The notes under the pieces: generated by a model
The model's database searches: none
Told to the model about the DNA's origin: nothing
Seen by the model: only the letters and a program-made list of their open reading frames with translations
Source of the DNA: Clostridium sp. CAG:253
GTDB lineage: Bacteria > Bacillota > Clostridia > Lachnospirales > Lachnospiraceae
Direction: 5' to 3'
DNA length: 6,115 nucleotides
Assembly: GCA_000436755.1 (NCBI GenBank)
Contig: FR887338.1
Location: forward strand, 50,986 to 57,100
Position numbers and translations under genes: made by a program
In this document: positions 1 through 5,347 of the stretch, piece by piece
How positions within the stretch are numbered: the first letter of the stretch is position 1
Layout: every line of letters begins with the position of its first letter

Positions 1-1
1 G

Positions 2-2104
2 GCAGTTATGGCATTTGGCAGTGTTTTGGCTGGAAATGTCGCAGGGCAGTCTGCTCAGGCAGCAAGTAAAAAAGTTACATTAAAATTTAAGAAAAGCTCT
101 TATACAGTTAAAGAAAAGAAAACTTTATCTTTAAAGAGCCAGATTACAAAAAAGAATATAAGTAAGGTTAAAAAGCTTGTATGGACTTCAAAGAATAAGA
201 AAATTGCAACAGTTTCAGCAAAGGGAATTGTTACAGGTGTGAAAGCGGGAAACACAGTTGTTACCTGCAAAGTACAGTACAAAGCTGCAGGCAAGAAAAC
301 ATATCAGACAAAGACCATTCAGACAAAGGTCAAAGTCAGTTCTGCAGATGAGAAGTTCACTGTAAAATGGAATGATAAATCAAATATCGGACCTGAGAGG
401 ACTGTTTCTATTGCCGGGGGAACATCGGACAGCATGACAGTCAAAGACAATGGTGAGATGCGTAAAGATTTATCGACACAGTATCTTATCAAAAACGAGA
501 TGGGAACCGGTATCAATCTTGGAAATACTATGGAGGCTACAAAGGCAATAGACGAGATTGATAACTTTAAAGAAGCTACAGATTTTGAACAGGCATGGAG
601 TGCACCGATAACTACACAGAAGTATATAGACAGTGTACATAGTTATGGATTTAATACAATTCGTATTCCGGTAGCATGGTCAAATATGATATCTAAAGAC
701 GGAAATTATACTATCAGCGATAAGATGCTTGGAAGGGTAGAAGAAATTGTAAACTATGCATTGAACAATGGTATGTATGTAATTATCAATGACCATTATG
801 ATTATGGATGGTGGGGAATGTTTGGCTCGAGTGATGATACTATCAGAGCAAAGGCATGGAAAAAGTATGAGGCGATTTGGACGCAGATTTCAGAGCGTTT
901 TAAAAATTATTCAGACCATTTGATTTTTGAATCAGCCAACGAGGAACTTACAAATCATATAAATGATGCAAACCTAGGTTTGAATACAGCGATAAATCCG
1001 AAAACAGAGACTTATGACGGAAATTATCTGAAAGGAACATTGACACTTGAGGAGTGTTACGAAACAGCAAACAAGATAAATCAGACATTTGTCAATGTTG
1101 TAAGAAAGTCCGGTGGAAATAATGAATATCGTCATCTTTTGATTGCCGGATTTGGAACAGACATCAATAATACATTAAGTAGCAACTATGTGATGCCGAC
1201 AGATACAGTAGAAGGAAATGGCAACACAAAGCTTAGCGTATCAGTACACTATTATAACCCATGGGAATTCTGTGGAGATGGCATGAGCGGTGCCACATAC
1301 ACTGAAAAAGACAAGGAAGCGACAGAAAAACAGTTTGCTAAATTAAAGAAGTTTACAGATCAGGGATATGGTGTGATAGTTGGAGAGTTTGGTGTATGTA
1401 ATCCTTTGCAGGATGGTGTAACTAAATGGCTTCAGGACACTATGGAGATAGCAGCTAAGAATGGCTGTATTCCTCTCTTGTGGGATACGCCGGGCACATA
1501 CTTTGACCGTGAAGCATGTGTTATGCAGTTTAAAGATGTTGCAGAAATGTATAATTCTATTACAGGAGCCAGTGGAGACACAAATATAAATTCCAATACA
1601 GGTTTTGTGAAGGCAGATGTAAATTACTATACAACATTGCCTGAAAGTGCAAAACAGGTATTCCAGTGGAAAGGTGAATGGAAGAAAAATGATGGAAGCA
1701 ATATCGGATTAGATGGAAATCTTGTAACATCATCAGGTATAGAGCAGTTTATCAAGACTGAGAGTGTTAGTGAGAATGAGCAGATAACTTTCAACGATTG
1801 GGGGTATCAATCTTTCTTAAAACTTGATTGGTCAAAATATAAAAACCCTGTTGTATATTGTACATTCAAAGAAGATACTGCAGATGCAGTAGGAGAAGTA
1901 CAATTTGCGACAACAAAGAAAATAAATGGTTCTATTAAGGATACGGTTACTTTGGATTATGAAGCTTGGAATGGTAAATATGTTTCAATTCCGGGAAGTA
2001 TATTAAATACTCTACAGACAGATGCAGAAAGAAAATATATGTATTTTACATTTGGAAATGCTCCGGTAGTCACAAGCATTACGGTTTATGATTTAGGAGA
2101 ATAA
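2..2104 (+). CDS. Secreted GH5 glycoside hydrolase (endo-beta-glucanase-like) with N-terminal Big_2 domain, 5'-partial
   Basis: Probably an extracellular endo-acting beta-1,4-glucanase or related beta-glucanase. The frame is open to the left edge. Starting at the ATG at position 8 would leave a signal peptide with a hydrophobic core and an AQA-A cleavage site but no basic N-terminus, so the true start lies upstream. Counting from that Met: signal remnant 1-19; Lys-rich Ig-like Big_2 domain about 21-111, with the typical KKIATVSAKGIVTGVKAG stretch; linker 112-154; GH5 (beta/alpha)8 barrel about 155-520; C-terminal region 530-698. GH5 landmarks are GINLGNT (168-174), IRIP (218-221), NDHYDYGWW (261-269), acid/base Glu312 in ESANEE, HYY (414-416), nucleophile Glu460 in GEFG and Trp492. 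Subfamily 4 is likely but unproven, and substrate could be cellulose, mixed-linkage glucan, xyloglucan or mannan. The C-terminal region looks beta-rich and may bind carbohydrate. No dockerin, SLH or LPXTG signal is present. It is a paralogue of the gene starting at 5348. Confidence 0.92.
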   Translation, partial: AVMAFGSVLAGNVAGQSAQAASKKVTLKFKKSSYTVKEKKTLSLKSQITKKNISKVKKLVWTSKNKKIATVSAKGIVTGVKAGNTVVTCKVQYKAAGKKTYQTKTIQTKVKVSSADEKFTVKWNDKSNIGPERTVSIAGGTSDSMTVKDNGEMRKDLSTQYLIKNEMGTGINLGNTMEATKAIDEIDNFKEATDFEQAWSAPITTQKYIDSVHSYGFNTIRIPVAWSNMISKDGNYTISDKMLGRVEEIVNYALNNGMYVIINDHYDYGWWGMFGSSDDTIRAKAWKKYEAIWTQISERFKNYSDHLIFESANEELTNHINDANLGLNTAINPKTETYDGNYLKGTLTLEECYETANKINQTFVNVVRKSGGNNEYRHLLIAGFGTDINNTLSSNYVMPTDTVEGNGNTKLSVSVHYYNPWEFCGDGMSGATYTEKDKEATEKQFAKLKKFTDQGYGVIVGEFGVCNPLQDGVTKWLQDTMEIAAKNGCIPLLWDTPGTYFDREACVMQFKDVAEMYNSITGASGDTNINSNTGFVKADVNYYTTLPESAKQVFQWKGEWKKNDGSNIGLDGNLVTSSGIEQFIKTESVSENEQITFNDWGYQSFLKLDWSKYKNPVVYCTFKEDTADAVGEVQFATTKKINGSIKDTVTLDYEAWNGKYVSIPGSILNTLQTDAERKYMYFTFGNAPVVTSITVYDLGE

Positions 2105-2166
2105 AGTTACAAAGGTTACGCTTACATATTTCTAATGTTTTAAAGTGTTTAGTATTTAGTGAAGTG

Positions 2167-2217
2167 TTGTGCAAAGTGTTACAAAATGTCAAAATAATAT
2201 TTGTAGAAATTGTGCAA
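2167..2217. repeat. Two TTGTGCAA direct repeats upstream of the gene 2 promoter
   Basis: Identical 8-mers lie at 2167-2174 and 2210-2217, 43 bp apart or about four helical turns. The second ends 5 bp before the -35 box, at roughly -48 to -41 from the predicted start site, a usual activator position. AAGTGTT also occurs three times nearby. This could be an activator site, but no regulator is encoded in the window to pair with it. Confidence 0.3.
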
Positions 2218-2222
2218 TATGG

Positions 2223-2251
2223 TTGAAAAAGATATAAACATTTGATATATT
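2223..2251 (+). promoter_or_regulatory. Sigma-A promoter for gene 2
   Basis: The -35 box is TTGAAA (2223-2228, 5/6 to consensus) and the -10 box is TATATT (2246-2251, 5/6), with an optimal 17-bp spacer. Transcription would begin near 2258, leaving an untranslated leader of about 130 nt before the ATG at 2391. This is the best promoter match in the window. It was found by reading and has not been tested. Confidence 0.65.
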
Positions 2252-2263
2252 ATCTAATGTTTA
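2235..2263. promoter_or_regulatory. Inverted repeat centred on the gene 2 -10 box (candidate operator)
   Basis: TAAACATT (2235-2242) and AATGTTTA (2256-2263) form a perfect 8-bp dyad with a 13-bp spacer that contains the TATATT -10 box. The arm centres are 21 bp apart, about two helical turns, as expected for a dimeric regulator binding one face of the DNA. Binding there would block the polymerase. The AT-rich context makes chance dyads more likely, so this remains a candidate. Confidence 0.4.
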
Positions 2264-2269
2264 AATATA

Positions 2270-2351
2270 TGTATATAAATGAAGGTGTGATGGGGACTTT
2301 TATTAAACAACAAAGTTTCGATAAATATGTTATAGCATTTGTTTATATACA
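2270..2351 (+). promoter_or_regulatory. Foldable 5' leader of gene 2 (unassigned RNA structure)
   Basis: Positions 2270-2283 can pair with 2338-2351 over 14 bp, including two G-U pairs near the inner end. Inside this stem, 2293-2300 can pair with 2312-2319 over 8 bp around an 11-nt loop. Together they give a closing stem with an internal hairpin, 24 nt upstream of the ribosome binding site. I do not recognise a known riboswitch consensus here. The long stem is mostly A-U, so it may be only moderately stable. Confidence 0.3.
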
Positions 2352-2374
2352 AAGACTCAATAATTTTAATTGAT

Positions 2375-2381
2375 AAGGAGG
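2375..2381 (+). promoter_or_regulatory. Ribosome binding site of gene 2
   Basis: AAGGAGG lies 9 nt before the ATG at 2391. It decides the start: a longer in-frame reading from TTG at 2370 would place this site inside the coding region and add MIRRNLK in front of a normal signal peptide. Confidence 0.9.
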
Positions 2382-2390
2382 AATTTGAAA

Positions 2391-3806
2391 ATGAGAAAAC
2401 AGACAAAGAAAATTTTGTCTATCGTTATGTCTGCTGCATTAGCAATCACAGCAGGAGCAGGCATTAATTTGACAAAGTCATCAGCAGCAGATACAAAGCC
2501 AAATTTTAAGGCAGCGTTATGGAGCTATGGAACATTTGCTGACTGGGCAGGTGCAGCAAGTGATACAGTAGAGGTTTCTGATTTTGGTGAGTATACACTT
2601 ACAGGAGAGGCAACAAAAGACCTTGATGATTTATTTAAATCAGACAATGGTACAGCAGTTGTACTTGGCAAATACGCTGATTTAACAGCAGCAGGTTTAG
2701 GAACAACTTATGAAGTTGTAGGTAAGAGCATTCAGGTTAATGATGGAGAAGTAATTCCTTGGAATGTAACACCTGTTAACTGGGATGACGATGCACGTAT
2801 GGTTATTCGCAATGCTTGGAATGCTGATATTGATTTCAAGACAGATAAAGTAGCTCCTATAAAAACAGGAGATAAAATTAAAGTAACATTTGAAGTAAAA
2901 GCAAAAGATGGTTCAGGCGATGCATCAACACCGGGTGCTATTGAAACTCCAGCACCGGCAGGAGCACCTACAGATGCTGATTTAGTAGGTACAGCACAGC
3001 TTGATTCACAGGCTAACGGTTGGTGTGGAAACGAGGATTGTACAAATGTTAAGGCTGATATAAAAGGTGCCGGAACATATACAGTATCTTCTACATGGGA
3101 AGAAGTTCAGGAAGATCCTCAGGCTTATTGTGCATTGACAATTGCTGATCTTAAGGACATTGCAGCTTATGTTACATTTAAAGATGTTACTGTATGGGTT
3201 GACGGTAAAGTTGTAAATATGCCTGTAGTTTATGGTGGTGACAAAGACTGTCGTATCCAGTTATGGAATACATGGGGAAATGATGGTGTAGGAGCAGGTT
3301 TTGAAGTTCCGGCAAACTTCCCTTCATCATTCTATGAGATTAAAGTACAGTTTACAATCGGTCTTAGAGACACAGCTAGAGATTGGGATGCAGAAGGAAC
3401 AGACTCATCTTTAATTAACATTGATACAACTCAGCCGGATTATGAGCCAGCAAATAAGCCTGCTGAGCCAACACCTGCACCAGCAGATCCAACACCAGCT
3501 CCAACAACAAAGCCTTCTACAACAAAGAATGCAGTTAAATCACTTAAAGCTGCAAAGAAGACAGTTTCTGTAAAGAAAGGCAAGAAAGCTGATGTAACAG
3601 TTAAAGTAACAGCTGCAAGCAGCAAGAAAAAGACTACAGATAAGGTTACAGCTACAACAAGCAACAAGAAAGTAGCAAAAGTAGTTAAGACTACTGTTAA
3701 GGCAGGAAAGATTGTAGTTTCTGTAAAGGGTGTTAAGAAAGGAACTGCAAAGATTACTGTAAAAGCTGCAAAGAAGAAAGCAGTAGTTACAGTTAAAGTT
3801 AAATAA
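2391..3806 (+). CDS. Secreted non-catalytic protein with two tandem CBM-like modules and a C-terminal Lys-rich Ig-like domain
   Basis: This 471-residue exported protein has no recognisable catalytic domain and probably binds carbohydrate or the cell surface. The signal peptide is residues 1-33, with a basic start and hydrophobic core, cleaved near SSAAD. Two related beta-rich modules follow: A about 38-172 and B about 196-325. They share, in order, a (F/A)G(E/T)YT strand, a V(N)DG(E/K)V turn (116-121; 270-274), an aromatic (M/C)(V/R)I-x-x-(A/L)WN segment (137-144; 287-293) and a final IKV(T/Q)F strand (163-167; 317-321). Module B alone has cysteines (212, 217, 247, 287). A Pro/Thr/Ala linker (about 349-380) leads to a very Lys-rich Big_2-like domain (381-471). 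The spaced Trp residues and the flanking GH5 genes suggest glycan binding, which is inference. I could not assign the modules to a named CBM family. It has its own promoter and terminator. Confidence 0.85.
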   Translation: MRKQTKKILSIVMSAALAITAGAGINLTKSSAADTKPNFKAALWSYGTFADWAGAASDTVEVSDFGEYTLTGEATKDLDDLFKSDNGTAVVLGKYADLTAAGLGTTYEVVGKSIQVNDGEVIPWNVTPVNWDDDARMVIRNAWNADIDFKTDKVAPIKTGDKIKVTFEVKAKDGSGDASTPGAIETPAPAGAPTDADLVGTAQLDSQANGWCGNEDCTNVKADIKGAGTYTVSSTWEEVQEDPQAYCALTIADLKDIAAYVTFKDVTVWVDGKVVNMPVVYGGDKDCRIQLWNTWGNDGVGAGFEVPANFPSSFYEIKVQFTIGLRDTARDWDAEGTDSSLINIDTTQPDYEPANKPAEPTPAPADPTPAPTTKPSTTKNAVKSLKAAKKTVSVKKGKKADVTVKVTAASSKKKTTDKVTATTSNKKVAKVVKTTVKAGKIVVSVKGVKKGTAKITVKAAKKKAVVTVKVK

Positions 3807-3809
3807 TAA

Positions 3810-3840
3810 TTGACTGGGTTTAAAAATAGCTTTTTATATC
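3810..3840 (+). promoter_or_regulatory. Weak candidate promoter between genes 2 and 3
   Basis: TTGACT (3810-3815, 5/6) begins 3 bp after the gene 2 stop codon. Possible -10 boxes are TTTATA at 17-bp spacing (3/6) or TATATC at 19 bp (4/6). If used, its transcript would cross the terminator at 3888-3924 before reaching gene 3. No better promoter was found in the 47 bp after that terminator: TAAAAT at 3924-3929 lacks a good -35 box. Confidence 0.2.
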
Positions 3841-3887
3841 AAAATTTGAAATTTTATTTAATAAAATGAAGATTATTGAGTCAATAT

Positions 3888-3924
3888 AAAAATTCCAGGG
3901 CAGTTTGCCTTGGGATTTTTATTT
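3888..3924 (+). terminator. Rho-independent terminator after gene 2
   Basis: Two 15-nt arms (3888-3902 and 3906-3920) pair along their whole length, with two G-U pairs and a 3-nt GTT loop. The core contains CCAGGGCA against TGCCTTGG, and the hairpin runs into TTTTTATTT. It lies about 80 bp after the gene 2 stop codon and ends 46 nt before the gene 3 start. Confidence 0.88.
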
Positions 3925-3952
3925 AAAATTTATAGGTAACTTTGTTCAATAT

Positions 3953-3960
3953 AAAGGAGG
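3953..3960 (+). promoter_or_regulatory. Ribosome binding site of gene 3
   Basis: AAAGGAGG lies 10 nt before the ATG at 3971. It rules out the longer in-frame reading from TTG at 3905, which would begin inside the terminator hairpin and place 22 unlikely residues before a good signal peptide. Confidence 0.92.
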
Positions 3961-3970
3961 AACAAATATT

Positions 3971-5320
3971 ATGAGAAAATTATTTTCAAAGTTAATGTCA
4001 ACAACATTATCAGCTGCAATGCTCATAACACTTGGTGCAGGAACAGTCGGCAATGTTACATCAGCAGCAGAAGATGATCAGGCAGACGTATCAGGAGTAA
4101 CATACGGATATACAGCATATGTAGGATTCCAGACAGATGGACCATATGCTTACCGTGACCCTGTTTTAAGTTCAAACGGCTTGACAAACAAGACATATAA
4201 ATATGAGACACAGGCAATGCTCCCGGTTGATAAGGCAGAAGTTGAAGCTACAGATGTTACAAGTGTAAACCCGGTCATGTCAGCAGAAGGCGAGTATACA
4301 ACATCTATTTCAGGAATAGACCTTGTTAATAAGAAAAATATTTCTAAAAAGGGTACTGAAACAAAAGCTACAACATTTAACATGCTTTATGTTACAGTGG
4401 ATGTGCCATTGACAAACAAGGGCGTCAAATTAACAGACGTTACATTAAAGGTTGATGGCAAGGTTGTAAGAACATTAAAAGAAGCTCCTAATAAGTCAGA
4501 TGCAAAAGACGGATATCAGTTCATGATTGCGGACAATTATGCACCTGCCGACGGAACAGATGCTTCTGAAATTTTTAATGCAAATGACAAATTAGAAGTA
4601 TTACCTACATCAAGCATCGAAATCTCATATAAGATTAGTGGTGGTGACTGGTCAAAACTTCCTTTAGCCGGAACTATGGGAATGAAGTTCTCAGAAGGTG
4701 ATTTTACATATCAGGTAACTCAGCCGGCATCTTCAACTACAGAAGGAAAAGTACAGCTTACAGGACTTTCAGCAGAAGGAAAAGCAAAGAGTGAAATTGA
4801 ATTACCGGATACTGTAAATGAGACAAAAATTACAAATGCAACATATAAAGTTACAGGACTTAAGAGTGGTGCATTTAAAGCAAGCAGCATAAAATCAGTA
4901 GATTTAACAAAAGCAGCTAACATTAAGTCAATTCCATCAAATACTTTCAATGGCTGCAAGAATCTTACAACAGTTAAGTTGAACAGTGTAATAAAGAGTA
5001 TTGGTTCAAGCGCATTTGCAGGCTGCACAAGCTTAAAGACGTTTGCAACGGGCAAAGCTACAGCTTCAATTGGTTCTAAAGCATTTAGCGGATGTACAAA
5101 ATTACAGTCAGTTACATTATCAAAAGCTACAAAGAAAATCGGTTCAAGTGCATTCTTAAATTGCAAAAATATTACTAAGCTTGTTGTTAATCAGAAAGTT
5201 AAGGTAAGCAAAAATGCATTTAAGGGCTGCAAAAAGACAATTAAAGTATCAGGAAAAGCTGCAAACAAGAAATATACAGTTGAGCAGATTAAAAAATCAG
5301 GATATAAGAAAGTAAAATAA
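3971..5320 (+). CDS. Secreted protein with a CBM-like N-terminal module and BspA-type LRR_5 repeats
   Basis: This 449-residue exported protein has no recognisable catalytic site. The signal peptide is residues 1-33, with a basic MRKLFSK start and cleavage near TSAAE. Residues about 45-224 form a beta-rich module with YTAYVGFQTDGPYAYRD (48-64 region), GEYT (107-110), VDGKVV (161-166), GYQFMIADNY (181-190) and SIEISYKISG (215-224). The same order of motifs occurs in both modules of the preceding gene, so I regard it as a diverged relative. After a short connector, residues about 297-425 hold LRR_5 repeats of 22-23 residues with the SAF-x-GC-x-x-L pattern, then a Lys-rich tail ending GYKKVK. Such LRR domains are known from surface and adhesion proteins; their role here, perhaps binding protein or cell wall, is inference. 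The downstream GH5 gene starts 27 bp later with no terminator between, so the two are probably co-transcribed. Confidence 0.87.
   Translation: MRKLFSKLMSTTLSAAMLITLGAGTVGNVTSAAEDDQADVSGVTYGYTAYVGFQTDGPYAYRDPVLSSNGLTNKTYKYETQAMLPVDKAEVEATDVTSVNPVMSAEGEYTTSISGIDLVNKKNISKKGTETKATTFNMLYVTVDVPLTNKGVKLTDVTLKVDGKVVRTLKEAPNKSDAKDGYQFMIADNYAPADGTDASEIFNANDKLEVLPTSSIEISYKISGGDWSKLPLAGTMGMKFSEGDFTYQVTQPASSTTEGKVQLTGLSAEGKAKSEIELPDTVNETKITNATYKVTGLKSGAFKASSIKSVDLTKAANIKSIPSNTFNGCKNLTTVKLNSVIKSIGSSAFAGCTSLKTFATGKATASIGSKAFSGCTKLQSVTLSKATKKIGSSAFLNCKNITKLVVNQKVKVSKNAFKGCKKTIKVSGKAANKKYTVEQIKKSGYKKVK
4931..5245 (+). repeat. LRR_5 (BspA-type) repeat array within gene 3
   Basis: Repeat units begin at residues 321 (IPSNTF), 344 (IGSSAF), 367 (IGSKAF), 390 (IGSSAF) and 412 (VSKNAF), that is nucleotides 4931, 5000, 5069, 5138 and 5204. 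The period is 69 bp, with one 66-bp unit. Each unit carries a conserved Cys (329, 352, 375, 398, 420), as is usual for this family. A degenerate unit (GAFKASSIKSVDL, from residue 300) precedes them. The DNA copies have diverged, so the array is old and is a protein repeat. Confidence 0.88.
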
Positions 5321-5330
5321 AGTAGACTAG

Positions 5331-5338
5331 AAAGGCGG
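5331..5338 (+). promoter_or_regulatory. Ribosome binding site of gene 4 (AAAGGCGG)
   Basis: AAAGGCGG lies 9 nt before a GTG start codon at 5348. It differs by one base from the AAAGGAGG used by gene 3. It supports the GTG start, which gives a complete basic, hydrophobic signal peptide; no in-frame ATG offers one. Confidence 0.78.
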
Positions 5339-5347
5339 ACTATAACT

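Larger units (their letters stand above)
2105..2390 (+). promoter_or_regulatory. Intergenic regulatory region between genes 1 and 2
   Basis: This 286-bp AT-rich gap has no plausible gene. It holds, in order, three copies of AAGTGTT (2143, 2162, 2174), two copies of TTGTGCAA (2167-2174 and 2210-2217), a sigma-A promoter (2223-2251) with an inverted repeat around its -10 box, a leader able to fold (2270-2351) and the gene 2 ribosome binding site. No GC-rich hairpin followed by a T-run was found after the gene 1 stop codon, so gene 1 transcripts may read into this region or end by another mechanism. Confidence 0.6.

Noticed and set aside
8..10. ATG at 8 as the start of gene 1
   Set aside because: The frame is open upstream, and the resulting protein would have a signal peptide without its basic N-terminus. 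The gene is cut by the window edge.
240..254. cre-like catabolite control site TGAAAGCGGGAAACA
   Set aside because: It misses key positions of the consensus and lies inside the coding region of gene 1, far from any promoter.
2370..2390. TTG start giving a 478-residue gene 2 product
   Set aside because: The ribosome binding site AAGGAGG would then lie inside the coding sequence. The ATG at 2391 has ideal spacing and a normal signal peptide.
2258..2390. Cyclic-di-GMP (GEMM) or other known riboswitch
   Set aside because: No conserved motif of a riboswitch class I can recall is present, so only a generic foldable leader is reported.
3841..3867. AT-only palindromes after gene 2
   Set aside because: These are very AT-rich with 1-nt loops and little expected stability. 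The GC-containing hairpin just downstream is the real terminator.
3905..3970. TTG start giving a 471-residue gene 3 product
   Set aside because: It begins inside the terminator hairpin and has no ribosome binding site. The ATG at 3971 follows AAAGGAGG by 10 nt.
4720..5166. 148-codon minus-strand reading frame
   Set aside because: It lies antisense to the LRR repeats of gene 3, and its repeated NALEPI pattern is simply the reverse reading of those repeats. The other minus-strand frames (100-294, 319-516, 3440-3667, 4150-4383, 5191-5481, 5512-5700) are likewise shadows.
4931..5245. CRISPR-like periodic repeat
   Set aside because: The 69-bp period matches a 23-residue LRR in frame. The repeats have diverged and there are no spacers.
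2015..5320. Cellulosome parts or sortase anchors (dockerin, cohesin, SLH, LPXTG)
   Set aside because: None is visible at the three complete C-termini. Gene 4's C-terminus is outside the window, so it cannot be judged.
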